DNA of 64,000 nt from Streptomyces sp. H27-H1 (GCF_026627445.1 NZ_JAPNLJ010000030.1:1-64000), one strand, 5' to 3'; positions 51,586-60,192 are shown, numbered from the stretch's first letter. The notes: generated by a model from the sequence alone, not told the origin. Translations and numbers: made by a program.

Positions 51586-53490
51586 ATGGCGGAGCTCAGG
51601 GCCGCGCGGCCCGGGGAAGCCGAGGCGTTGACGGATCTGGTCATGCGGTCGAAGGCGCACTGGGGGTACGGGGCGGGGTTCCTCGCCGCGTGCGCTCCGG
51701 AGTTGCGGATCGAGGCCGGGGACGTGGAGCGGCGGCGGATCGTGGTCGCCGGGCCCGGGGCCCGGTCCGGCGGCGGCCCGGCCGCCGTGCTCGGGCTCGC
51801 CTCCCTGGACGGGGAGCCGCCGCTCGGACGGCTGGGGCTGCTCTTCGTCGAGCCGGCGGCCATCGGCGGGGGCGTGGGGCGCCTGCTGTACCGGGACGTG
51901 GTGCGTCGCGCCGCCGAGCTGGGTTTCCGCCGGCTTCTGATCGACGCCGATCCGCACGCCCGCGGGTTCTACCGGGCGATGGGCGCGGTGGGCGAGGGCC
52001 CGGGCCCGGGCCCGGACGCTCTCGGCGCGCTCGTGCCGTTCGAGGTGGCGCCCGCGCCCCTGGCCGACTGGGCCCGGGCCTGGACGGGCGGCGCGGCGGC
52101 CGTACACGTGGGCAATGTCGCCGAGTACAACGCACAGTTCGCCGACGCCTCCCTGGACCGGGGACAGACGGCCGCCCACCACTACGCCTGTCTGGCCGCC
52201 TTCTACAGTCCCCGGCCGGCCGCGCTGGTGCTGCCGCGCCCGGTACCGCAGGGCTGGATCTCCCTGCTCGGACGCCAACTGGACTGGCCCGCCGGGGTCG
52301 AGGTGTACGACGGGCTGGCGGAGCGGGACCCGGATCTGTCGGACGCCGTACGGGCCCGGCCGGCGCTGGCCGCGCGGCTGGCCGGGACCGGGTCCGTGAC
52401 CGGAGCCCTCGCCGGGGCGCCCCTCGTGCCGTGGGGGCTGACCGCCCCCTTCGCGCGTCTGGCGCGGCGGCCCTGGCGGCCGGAGGAGCTGCGGTACGAG
52501 TCGAAGTCGGCGGCGCACGGGCTGTTCGGGCGGATCCTCGCGGAGGGCGGGCATCCCGCGATCACGCTTCCCGCGCAGTGGCGGGCGCCGACCCGGCGGG
52601 CGGCGGTCCGGCTGCTGGCTTCGCGTACCGGGGCGGGCGAGAGCACCGTCCTCAAATCGGAGCACGGGGTCGGGGGTTCGGGCACCACGGTGGTGACTCC
52701 CGAGCGGATCCGCGCGGCGGGCGGGGCCCGGGCCGTGGTGCGGGCGTTGCCGCGCGGTCCGCTGCTGGTGGAGGAGTACGTACGCGGCCCGGCGGATCCG
52801 GACGAGCCGCGCGACCTCACGTATGACGGGTTCGTGGACGCGCGGGGCCGGGTGCACGAGGTGGGCGGGGCGGTGATGGACGTGGCGGACGGCGGGTACC
52901 GCGGGGCCACGGTGGGGCCGGGGGTGGTCCCCGGGTGGGCACAGGAGCCTCTGCTGGCCTTCGGCGGGGCGGTGGGCCGGGAGCTGTCGGCCGCGGGCTA
53001 CCGGGGCTGGTTCGACGTGGATTTCGTCGCCGACGGTGCGGGACGGCTCGCGCCGACGGAGACGAACCTGCGGCTGACCGGGCCGTCCGTCGCCTTCGTG
53101 GTGGCGGCCCGGCTGGACGAACTGCGGGGCGCGGGGCACTTCGTACGGATCGTCGACCGGGTGGAGCTGGGTGCCCGGCTTCCGGAGGCTGCGTTCGACG
53201 ACCTGTGCGAGCGGCTGGTTCGCAGGTGCGCCGGGACCGGCGCGGTGTTCCTCCCCGCCATCCCCACCGGCGCCTTCGAACCGGCGCCTTGGATGGGCGC
53301 CCTGGTGGCCGCGGCCGGCAGGGAACTGCTGGACGCGGCCGAACGGCTGGTTCGGGCTGAGGCACTGTCCGTCGGGGCGATGTTCGAGCAGGCGGGCGGG
53401 GCTCAGCCGGCCGGGCCGGAGGCCGCTTCCCGGGCCGGCGCCGGTTCCGGGTTCACGTCGAAGGCGCTGAGCGGCGGGCGGGAGGCGTAG
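51586..53490 (+). CDS. GNAT acetyltransferase / ATP-grasp ligase fusion
   Basis: 634 aa from ATG 51586 (GGGAGG site). Residues 1-150: GNAT domain, acetyl-CoA loop 'FVEPAAIGGGVGRLLYRD' (~86-104). A middle region (~150-340), including AEYNAQF and 'ALVLPRPVPQGWISLLGRQ', is of PGM1-like peptide-ligase type. The ATP-grasp core has the glycine-rich 'TVLKSEHGVGGSGTT' (~354), LLVEEYV (~393), and the metal-binding D..E.N of 'DVDFVADGAGRLAPTETNLR' (~477-496). It probably makes an acyl- or peptide-amide bond and may N-acetylate substrate or product. NAGGN-type synthetases share the GNAT/ATP-grasp pairing. The 3' end overlaps the adenylation gene by 88 bp. Confidence 0.85.
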   Translation: MAELRAARPGEAEALTDLVMRSKAHWGYGAGFLAACAPELRIEAGDVERRRIVVAGPGARSGGGPAAVLGLASLDGEPPLGRLGLLFVEPAAIGGGVGRLLYRDVVRRAAELGFRRLLIDADPHARGFYRAMGAVGEGPGPGPDALGALVPFEVAPAPLADWARAWTGGAAAVHVGNVAEYNAQFADASLDRGQTAAHHYACLAAFYSPRPAALVLPRPVPQGWISLLGRQLDWPAGVEVYDGLAERDPDLSDAVRARPALAARLAGTGSVTGALAGAPLVPWGLTAPFARLARRPWRPEELRYESKSAAHGLFGRILAEGGHPAITLPAQWRAPTRRAAVRLLASRTGAGESTVLKSEHGVGGSGTTVVTPERIRAAGGARAVVRALPRGPLLVEEYVRGPADPDEPRDLTYDGFVDARGRVHEVGGAVMDVADGGYRGATVGPGVVPGWAQEPLLAFGGAVGRELSAAGYRGWFDVDFVADGAGRLAPTETNLRLTGPSVAFVVAARLDELRGAGHFVRIVDRVELGARLPEAAFDDLCERLVRRCAGTGAVFLPAIPTGAFEPAPWMGALVAAAGRELLDAAERLVRAEALSVGAMFEQAGGAQPAGPEAASRAGAGSGFTSKALSGGREA

Positions 53491-55484
53491 ACCGCCACGA
53501 TCCCGGCGGCGATCATCAGGGGGATGTTGAAGGTGTAGACGAGGGCCGCCTGTTGGGGCCAGTCCTGCTTGGCGGCGAGCCGGTAGAGGTTGTCCTGCGG
53601 CCACCAGGCGGCCAGCAGGTAGACGATCGCCAGGTGGGCGGCCGTGGTGATGCGGGGGCCGCGGCGCCCGTGGCGGAGCATCCGGGAGCGGCCGATGAAC
53701 AGGAACAGCACACCGGCCGCGAAGGCCCAGGACTCGGCCAGGTAGAGGATGAAGAAGAGCGTCGCGTACGGGTTCGGGACGCCGGAGAGGTCCGTGGATC
53801 CGGGCCAGAACATCGCGGTCAGGAGCATGGCGACGCCCCCCAGCAGCAGCAGCCCGAGCACGACGAAGAAGACGAGTCCAGCCCATCCGGAGGCATGGGG
53901 CCCCGATGAAGACCTCGCGTACTTGGTCCCGCCCCCGGTCGGCCCGTCTTCGGCGGGCCCCGGGGGCAGCGGGAGCGCGCTGCGCTGCTCGCGGCCGGCC
54001 TTGTCCCGGGGGATCCGGGGCAGCCGGAACACGGCGCTCGGCATCATGGCTCCCGGGAGCCTGCCCGCCAGGTGTCGGCGGAGCTCCGCGCCGTCGGGGA
54101 GGTCGGAGCCCGGTGGCCGGCTGTCGTTGTCGGCGGGCGGGGCGAGGAAGGCGATGAGCGCCGGCCTCGCGTTCACCCCCGTACCGGCGCCCTTGACCTC
54201 GGCCAGGACTGCCCCGCCGACCGCCGCATGGCCGCGGATCGCCGATTCGACGGGATGCGGGTCGAGGGGTTTGCCGTCCACGGTGAGCCGGTCGCGGATC
54301 CGGCCGCGGAACTCCAGCAGCCCGTCGGGGCGCAGCGCACCGAGATCGCCGGTCGGGACCGGTTCGCCGCCGCCGGGCACGGTGAGGTGGATCTCCCCGT
54401 CGCACAGGTCGAGTTGGCAGCCGGGGAACGGGGAGCCGATCAACGAGAGTTCCTCGGACCCGTCCAACGGCCCGGCGAGTTGCGGGAGTTCGAACCGGGC
54501 ACCGATGCCCACCGCCTCGGTGGGACCGTAGACGTTCAGCAGCCGGGCGCCGGGCCGCAGCCGGGCGAGCAGGGCGGCCTGCTCGTCGAGGTAGAGCCGG
54601 TCGCCGGTGACCGTGACCATGCGCAGGGAGCGGAGCCCTTCGTCGGTGCGGCGCAGGGTCTTCGACAGGGCTGCCTCGCGGTCGCGCAGGAGGAGCTGTG
54701 TGGCGGTGCCCGGGTCGGCGTGCAGGACGGTGACCCGCTCGGCGTCTACGGCGCGGCGCAGCGACTCGGCCGTCCAGCGCGGCCCCTCGGGCAGGACGAG
54801 GGCGGCGCCCTCGCACAGGGCCCGCGTCCATCCGGCGGCGAAGCCGGTGAGGTCCGGGGCGGCGGCGATCAGGTGCCGGTCCTCGGGGACCGGCCCCGTC
54901 ACCCGGGCCCAGCCCTCGTGGGCGGCGAGGAGCCGTCCGTGGCCGATGGGGACGGCCCGCCGGTCCGCGCCCCCGGTGAACAGCACGGCGGCCGCGTCCC
55001 CTCGTACGACACGCTCCGGCGGGTCGGCGGGCAGCCCGCCCGCCTCGTCCGCGTGTGCGCCGAGGCGGATCACCCGCAGATGGCCGCCGTCGCCGCCGTC
55101 GTCGAGGCGGGCCCGGTCCGCGGCGTCGGCGAGCAGGGCGAAGGGCCGGGAGGCGGCGAGCTGGCGCTGCCCGGTGCGCGGGTTCTCGATGTCGATGACG
55201 GCGTAGGCGGCGCCGGCCTTGAGAATGGCGAGGAGCACGGCGAGGAGCTCGGCCCGCGGGGCGCAGGCCACGGCGAGGACGGACCGGTCGGGCAGTCCGG
55301 AGTTCAGCAGGTGGTGGGCCAACCGGTTCGCGCGTGCGTCGAGTTGTCCGTAGGTGAGGCTGTCGGTGCCCGCGGCGACGGCCTGGGCTCCCGGGGTGTC
55401 GCGTACCCAGCGTTCGAAGCGGGTCAGAACGGTGTCGTCGGTGCGTCGGCCGGAGTGCGTGAAGGACTCTGATCCGTGCGTCAT
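53403..55484 (-). CDS. Adenylation domain fused to a C-terminal membrane region
   Basis: 693 aa from ATG 55484; no clear ribosome site. Residues ~15-505 are an ANL-superfamily adenylation domain like those of NRPS: LTYGQLDARANRLAHHL (A1/A2 region), NVYGPTEA (A5, ~316), PTGDLGALRPDG (A7, ~378), 'GRIRDRLTVDGKPLDPHPVE' (A8), and PRIPRDKAGREQR with the A10 lysine (~494). The A3 loop reads VLFTGGADRRAVPIGH, lacking the usual TSGTTGxPKG. No carrier domain follows; instead about four membrane helices occupy ~525-670. It may activate an amino or carboxylic acid at the membrane. Confidence 0.85.
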   Translation of the reverse strand: MTHGSESFTHSGRRTDDTVLTRFERWVRDTPGAQAVAAGTDSLTYGQLDARANRLAHHLLNSGLPDRSVLAVACAPRAELLAVLLAILKAGAAYAVIDIENPRTGQRQLAASRPFALLADAADRARLDDGGDGGHLRVIRLGAHADEAGGLPADPPERVVRGDAAAVLFTGGADRRAVPIGHGRLLAAHEGWARVTGPVPEDRHLIAAAPDLTGFAAGWTRALCEGAALVLPEGPRWTAESLRRAVDAERVTVLHADPGTATQLLLRDREAALSKTLRRTDEGLRSLRMVTVTGDRLYLDEQAALLARLRPGARLLNVYGPTEAVGIGARFELPQLAGPLDGSEELSLIGSPFPGCQLDLCDGEIHLTVPGGGEPVPTGDLGALRPDGLLEFRGRIRDRLTVDGKPLDPHPVESAIRGHAAVGGAVLAEVKGAGTGVNARPALIAFLAPPADNDSRPPGSDLPDGAELRRHLAGRLPGAMMPSAVFRLPRIPRDKAGREQRSALPLPPGPAEDGPTGGGTKYARSSSGPHASGWAGLVFFVVLGLLLLGGVAMLLTAMFWPGSTDLSGVPNPYATLFFILYLAESWAFAAGVLFLFIGRSRMLRHGRRGPRITTAAHLAIVYLLAAWWPQDNLYRLAAKQDWPQQAALVYTFNIPLMIAAGIVAVYASRPPLSAFDVNPEPAPAREAASGPAG

Positions 55485-55585
55485 GGACCGATTCTGTCAC
55501 CGGGCACCGACAGTCACGAAGGGGAGGAAAATCGCCCTTACGAGCGGGAGTTGGTCCTGAATCGGATCATGTGGGGCTCCACCTA

Positions 55586-55616
55586 TTGACCTCAAGGTTG
55601 GTTGAGGTCTTAGCGT
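55586..55616 (+). promoter_or_regulatory. MerR/SoxR-type promoter of the ABC exporter gene
   Basis: A -35-like TTGACC (55586) and -10-like TAGCGT (55611-55616) are 19 bp apart, the over-long spacing used by MerR-class activators. Between them is the perfect palindrome GACCTCAA-N6-TTGAGGTC. Its core CCTCAAGGTTGGTTGAGG agrees with the SoxR box (CCTCAAGTTAACTTGAGG) at 14 of 18 positions. Transcription would begin at about 55623, next to the ATG at 55624. Confidence 0.72.
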
Positions 55617-55623
55617 TCGGCTC

Positions 55624-57552
55624 ATGGATATGGAAGTAACCGCCTGGACATCGCTGCACAGCGCGATCAACGCCCAGCAGGACCGGCGCCCGCTCTCGCG
55701 GGCCGGGCTGCGCCGCGTCGCCGCTTTCGCCCGCCCGCACCGCCGCGGGCTGACGCTCTTCCTGCTGCTCAGTGTGGTGACCGCACTGCTCGCGGTGGCC
55801 ACCCCGGTACTCGCGAGCCGTGTGGTCACCACGATCGTCGAGGGCCGCGAAGGCGGTACGGTCACCCGCCTCGCCCTCCTCATCGCGCTGATCGCGGTCG
55901 CGGAGGCGGCGCTGGGGCTGATCGTCCGCCGACTGTCGTCCACCCTCGGCGAGGGGCTGATCCTGGACCTGCGGACGGCCGTCTTCGACCACGTACAGCG
56001 GATGCCGGTGGCGTTCTTCACCCGGACCCGCACCGGGGCGCTGGTCAGCCGGCTCAACAACGATGTGATCGGCGCGCAGCGGGCCTTCAGCAACACCCTG
56101 TCGGGAGTGGTGGCCAACACCGTGACGCTGCTGCTGACGCTGACCGTGATGCTGAGCATCTCCTGGCAGATCACCCTGCTGGCCCTCGTGCTCCTGCCGG
56201 TGTTCGTCCTGCCCGCCCGCCGGATGGGGGCGCGGATGGCGGCGATGCAGCGGGAGGCGTCGGCGCTCAACGCCTCGATGGGCACGCAGATGACCGAGCG
56301 GTTCTCCGCGCCGGGCGCCACGCTGGTGAAGCTGTTCGGTCGGCCCGCGGAGGAGTCGGCGGAGTTCGCTGCGCGGGCCGCCCGGGTGCGCGACATCGGG
56401 ATCCGGACGGCGATGGCCCAGTCGGCCTTCATCACCGCCCTCACCCTGGTCTCCGCGCTGGCCCTGGCGCTCGTGTACGGTCTCGGCGGCCACTACGCGC
56501 TCGCCGGCACCCTCGACGCGGGCTCGGTGGTCGCCCTGGCCCTCCTCCTCACCCGGCTGTACGCGCCGCTGACCGCGCTCGCCGGGGCGCGGGTGGAGGT
56601 GATGAGCGCGATGGTCAGCTTCGAGCGTGTCTTCGAGATCCTCGACCTGAAGCCGCTGATCTCCCAGAAGCCGGACGCCCGCCGGGTGCCGGAGGGGCCG
56701 GTGACGGTGGAATTCGACCGGGTCTCCTTCGGCTACCCCTCCCCCGACAAGGTGTCCCTCGCCTCCTTGGAGGAAGTCGCGATCCTCGACTCGCGGGGTG
56801 GCACCGAGGTGCTGCACGAGGTGTCCTTCCGTGCCGAGCCCGGGCAGATGATCGCCCTGGTCGGTTCTTCGGGCGCTGGAAAGTCGACCATCGCGCAGCT
56901 GCTCCCCCGGCTGTACGACACGGACTCGGGCACGGTGCGCCTCGGTGGCATCGACGTACGGGACCTCACCGCGGACTCCATCCGCGAGACGCTGGGCATG
57001 GTCACGCAGGACGGGCACCTCTTCCACGAGTCGGTACGGGCCAACCTGCTGCTGGCCCGCCCGGAGGCGGACGAGGCCGAGATCTGGGAGGCCCTGCGCC
57101 GATCCCGCCTCGACGGGCTCGTGGCCTCGCTCCCGGACGGGCTCGACACGGTCGTCGGCGAGCGCGGCTACCGGCTTTCGGGCGGCGAGCGCCAGCGGCT
57201 GACCATCGCCCGGCTGCTGCTGGCGGGACAGCGGGTGGTGATCCTGGACGAGGCCACCGCCCATCTGGACTCCACCTCGGAGGCGGCGGTCCAGGAGGCC
57301 CTCGGGGAGGCCCTGGCCGGGCGGACCGCCGTGGTGATCGCGCACCGGCTGTCGACGGTGCAGGCGGCCGACCTGATCCTGGTGGTGGAGGAGGGCCGGA
57401 TCGTGGAACGCGGCACGCACGCCGAGCTGCTGGCGGCGGCCGGACGGTACGAGGAGCTGTACCGCACCCAGTTCGCGACGTCGGGCCCGGACGGAGACAC
57501 GCCGTCGGCGGATGCCGTCGCGGGCGGCGCGGCGGCGGTCTCCGGCGGATGA
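55624..57552 (+). CDS. ABC exporter, fused membrane-ATPase half transporter
   Basis: 642 aa from ATG 55624 (ATG 55630 also in frame); no ribosome site, so probably leaderless. Type-I exporter: six membrane helices (~35-320, including AAFARPHRRGLTLFLLLSVV) and coupling 'DHVQRMPVAFFTRTRTGALV', then an ATPase with Walker A GSSGAGKS, signature LSGGERQR, Walker B VVILDEAT and an H-loop (AHRLS). An unusual acidic/SLEE insertion precedes Walker A. Works as a dimer to export a drug or redox-active compound, in line with its SoxR-like promoter. Confidence 0.92.
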   Translation: MDMEVTAWTSLHSAINAQQDRRPLSRAGLRRVAAFARPHRRGLTLFLLLSVVTALLAVATPVLASRVVTTIVEGREGGTVTRLALLIALIAVAEAALGLIVRRLSSTLGEGLILDLRTAVFDHVQRMPVAFFTRTRTGALVSRLNNDVIGAQRAFSNTLSGVVANTVTLLLTLTVMLSISWQITLLALVLLPVFVLPARRMGARMAAMQREASALNASMGTQMTERFSAPGATLVKLFGRPAEESAEFAARAARVRDIGIRTAMAQSAFITALTLVSALALALVYGLGGHYALAGTLDAGSVVALALLLTRLYAPLTALAGARVEVMSAMVSFERVFEILDLKPLISQKPDARRVPEGPVTVEFDRVSFGYPSPDKVSLASLEEVAILDSRGGTEVLHEVSFRAEPGQMIALVGSSGAGKSTIAQLLPRLYDTDSGTVRLGGIDVRDLTADSIRETLGMVTQDGHLFHESVRANLLLARPEADEAEIWEALRRSRLDGLVASLPDGLDTVVGERGYRLSGGERQRLTIARLLLAGQRVVILDEATAHLDSTSEAAVQEALGEALAGRTAVVIAHRLSTVQAADLILVVEEGRIVERGTHAELLAAAGRYEELYRTQFATSGPDGDTPSADAVAGGAAAVSGG

Positions 57553-57615
57553 TGGCCGACGGGGTGGCCGGACCGGCCCCCTGATCCACTGGTACACCGG
57601 AGTCAGGAGCAGCCG

Positions 57616-57996
57616 ATGGACATCAAACTGGAACTGGTCGCCGTACCGGTCACCGACATCGACCGGGCCAAGGCCTTCTACGAACGGCTGGGCTTCCACG
57701 CCGACCACGACGTCACGGTCAGCGAGGACATCCGCTTCGTCCAGCTGACCCCGCCGGGCTCGGCCTGCTCGATCGCCATCGGCAAGGGCCTGACCCGGAT
57801 GACACCGGGCTCGCTGGACAACATGCAGGTCGTGGTAGCGGACATCGAGGAGGCCTTCGCCGACCTCAAGGGCCGGGGCATCGAGGTGACGGAGATCGAG
57901 GACATGCCCTGGGGCTCCTTCGTCTACTTCTCCGACCCCGACGGCAACGGCTGGGCCGTCCAGCAGACCACTCCGCGCACGGCATCGGCGGGCTGA
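57616..57996 (+). CDS. VOC-family (glyoxalase-like) protein
   Basis: 126 aa from ATG 57616, with an AGGAG site. 'ELVAVPVTDIDRAKAFYERL' at the start and 'VYFSDPDGNGWAVQQ' at the end, the typical VOC pattern. It is 63 bp downstream of the ABC exporter gene on the same strand, so it may share its promoter and help in detoxification. Confidence 0.9.
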   Translation: MDIKLELVAVPVTDIDRAKAFYERLGFHADHDVTVSEDIRFVQLTPPGSACSIAIGKGLTRMTPGSLDNMQVVVADIEEAFADLKGRGIEVTEIEDMPWGSFVYFSDPDGNGWAVQQTTPRTASAG

Positions 57997-58140
57997 GGGG
58001 GAACCGCCCCCGCCGGAACGCGTCCTCTCGGCGGCTCTCCCGATGGCGAGTTGTGGCCCCGTCGGCGTGACCGGGTCCCACGGCCGTGGAGACTGGCCCC
58101 CGGGGTACGCCTGCGGAATCATCGGAGAGGGAGTGGCGCC

Positions 58141-59001
58141 ATGAGCGTCGTCGCACTGCTGGGGACCGGAATCATGGGATCGGGCATGGCCCGGAACCTG
58201 CTCAAGGCCGGACTGGAAGTCCGCGTGTGGAACCGGACCCGGGAGAAGGCGGCCGCGCTGGCCGCCGACGGTGCGGTGGTCGCCGACGGCCCGGCCGACG
58301 CGGTGGCCGGGGCCGATGTGGTGATCACCATGCTGGCCGACGGGGCGGCGGTGTCCCGGGCCATGGCGGCGGCCGTGGACGGCCTGAGCGCCGGTCAGGT
58401 GTGGGCGCAGATGGGTACGGTCGGCCTGGCCGCGCTCGACGAACTGGCCGCCTTCGCGGCGGACCACGGGCTGGTCTTCGTGGACGCCCCGGTGCAGGGC
58501 ACCCGTCAGCCCGCTGAGGACGGGACCCTGGTGGTGCTGGTCGGCGGCCCGGCCGATCCGCGGCTGGACCCGGTCTTCGCCGCCCTCGGGGACAAGGTGC
58601 TGCGGGTCGGGGACGAGCCCGGAGCGGCGACCCGGCTGAAGCTGGCCGCCGTGGGGTACGCGATCACCGTGACGGCGGCGGTCGGCGAGGCCCTGGCACT
58701 GGCCGAGGGACTCGGGGTGGACACGGAACTGTTCGCGCGGGTCGTGACCGGCGGGCCGATGGACAATCCGTACCTCCAGGCCAAGATGCGGGCCGTACTG
58801 GAGCGGGACTTCACGCCGAGCTTCACGGTGCGCGGCGCCGAGAAGGACACCGGCCTGATCGCCGAGGCCGCGGCGCAAGCCGGGATCTCGGTGGACCTGG
58901 CGGTCGCCGCGCGGGCCCGTTTCCACCGCGCCGACGAACTGGGCCACGGCTCCGAGGACATGGCCGCCGGCTACTTCGCGAGCTTCCCCAACCAGCCCTG
59001 A
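58141..59001 (+). CDS. NAD(P)-dependent beta-hydroxyacid dehydrogenase family protein
   Basis: 286 aa from ATG 58141, GGAG site. Rossmann GTGIMGSGMARNLLKAG, substrate site FVDAPVQGTRQPAEDGTL and the catalytic Lys in 'AATRLKLAAVGYAIT' (the G.NK equivalent, here with RLKLA), then 'DNPYLQAKMRAVLERDFTPS'. Related to 3-hydroxyisobutyrate or tartronate-semialdehyde dehydrogenases and plant-type imine reductases. The substrate is unknown; an imine reductase role is possible. Confidence 0.9.
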   Translation: MSVVALLGTGIMGSGMARNLLKAGLEVRVWNRTREKAAALAADGAVVADGPADAVAGADVVITMLADGAAVSRAMAAAVDGLSAGQVWAQMGTVGLAALDELAAFAADHGLVFVDAPVQGTRQPAEDGTLVVLVGGPADPRLDPVFAALGDKVLRVGDEPGAATRLKLAAVGYAITVTAAVGEALALAEGLGVDTELFARVVTGGPMDNPYLQAKMRAVLERDFTPSFTVRGAEKDTGLIAEAAAQAGISVDLAVAARARFHRADELGHGSEDMAAGYFASFPNQP

Positions 59002-59073
59002 CCGGCGGGCCCGTGCCCGCGGTCCGCGGAAAATGGATGTCGTCCCGCGGGAACGCCCGGCTACGGTCCGGTC

Positions 59074-59667
59074 ATGCACAGGAGCCGCAGGCGCGATCAC
59101 CGTCCGGCCCGGCCGCGGTCCGGGCGCACGTCCACCCCGCTCCCGCTCCGGCAGGCCGGGTCCGTACTGGCCGAAGGGACGGGAGTGGTGCTCGTCGGCT
59201 ACTTCTCCGGCAAGCGCAAGGACTTCGCCTCGGTCATGGACACGGCCGCCGCCGTACTGGCCGCCCGGGGGATCCGGGTCCTGGGCCGCGCCGTCCAGCG
59301 CCGCGGCGTCTCGGACGGCGGCGTGCGCAAGATGTCCTGGCCGCTCTCCTCGCAGACCCTCATCCGGCGCGGGAAGGCCCAGGAGGTGCTGGTGCTCCGC
59401 GAGGCTGCCGGAGCCGACGCGGTCGTCTTCGTCAATCCACTGACGGGCCACCAGCGCCGGGTCCTCACCGAGCTCTTCGGCTGCCCCGCCGTCAGCCTCG
59501 CCGACGCTCCCGCCGACCAGCCGCCTCGCACCCCGGGCCCGGCCCCCCGCCGGCCTCGCCCCGCCCGCGCCCCGACCTCGCCCCGCCCGCGCTCAGCCTT
59601 CGTACGGTCGCGGGCGTGTCGGAGACGATCCGCGCGGCCAGCGGCCGCCCGGCCAGTAGGTGGCTGA
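59074..59667 (+). CDS. Stand-alone HflX-N domain protein
   Basis: 197 aa from ATG 59074. After a basic tail, residues ~30-147 match the N-terminal domain of the ribosome-associated GTPase HflX ('GVVLVGYFSGKRKDFASVMD', 'RVLGRAVQRRGVSDGG', 'LIRRGKAQEVLVLREAAGAD', VVFVNPLTGHQRRVL). The G domain is absent. The last ~50 residues are Pro/Arg-rich and overlap a degenerate gene on the other strand, so the real end may be near 59520. Possible roles are ribosome binding or an HflX antagonist. Confidence 0.72.
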   Translation: MHRSRRRDHRPARPRSGRTSTPLPLRQAGSVLAEGTGVVLVGYFSGKRKDFASVMDTAAAVLAARGIRVLGRAVQRRGVSDGGVRKMSWPLSSQTLIRRGKAQEVLVLREAAGADAVVFVNPLTGHQRRVLTELFGCPAVSLADAPADQPPRTPGPAPRRPRPARAPTSPRPRSAFVRSRACRRRSARPAAARPVGG

Positions 59668-59931
59668 GGCCCAGCAGGTATGCCGCGTCCAGCGCCGGCC
59701 CGGAGTCATCCCCCTCCAGCCCCGCGGCCAGGGCCTCGCAGCCGACGGCGATCCGGTGGGCCTGCTCCTGCTCGCCCTGGAGCAGGGGGCCACCTCCAGC
59801 GCCCGGATCCGCGGGGCCACCTCCTCGGGCCGCGCGGCGGCGAGCGCCCGTTCCACGTAGCCGCGCGCGGCGTGCAGGTGGCCGCGGCAGGCTACGAGGA
59901 GCAGCCGGCGCTCGCCGATCCATTGCCGCAC
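59593..59931 (-). pseudogene. Frameshifted fragment of a TPR-like (AfsR/LuxR-type) helical protein
   Basis: Two adjoining minus-strand frames carry helical repeats: 'RRLLLVACRGHLHAARGYVE' (about 59910-59790) and 'AAYLLGLSHLLAGRPLAAR' (about 59700-59640). They look like the helical repeat region of a large regulator split by a frameshift near 59770. No start, nucleotide-binding or HTH part is present. Confidence 0.4.
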
Positions 59932-60002
59932 CGCTGCGGCCGGGGTCCCGGCCCGGTCAGGGTGATCAGCCGTTCTTCACGCAAAGCCCTTGTGCGGCCG
60001 GT

Positions 60003-60180
60003 TCACCGGTCCGGCCCCACGGAGGAAGCGGAGTCACCGCCGTCGTACCCGTCGGCCTTGACCTTCACGTCGTTGCCCCGGACGGCAGGGGCGACCGTGC
60101 GGACGCCGGCGGGGCAGCCGGTGACCGGCGCCACGATGAGGTCGGTCCGGCTGAAGTCGCCACTGACACGGCGGTCAGGG
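60003..60180 (-). pseudogene. Possible C-terminal remnant of a secreted protein
   Basis: An open frame ending at TGA 60003 encodes 'SGDFSRTDLIVAPVTGCPAG', then VRTVAPAVRGNDVKVKADGY, with Streptomyces-like codon bias and a beta-strand pattern, but no start or ribosome site. It follows the NAD(P)H oxidoreductase stop by 12 bp. Apart from this the gap 59932-60192 holds nothing I can support. Confidence 0.3.
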
Positions 60181-60192
60181 CCGGGCCGGCCG

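Noticed and set aside
53403..55484. An NRPS module
   Set aside because: Only an adenylation domain is present, with no condensation, carrier or thioesterase domain, followed by membrane helices.
51478..55500. A 1340-codon open frame on the minus strand across the GNAT-ATP-grasp gene
   Set aside because: It is antisense to or out of frame with two genes that have clear domains, is almost entirely Arg/Pro, and has no ribosome site.
55567..59451. A 1294-codon open frame on the minus strand across the ABC exporter and dehydrogenase genes
   Set aside because: Gly/Arg/His-rich composition typical of frames opposite high-G+C genes; the plus-strand genes have full motifs.
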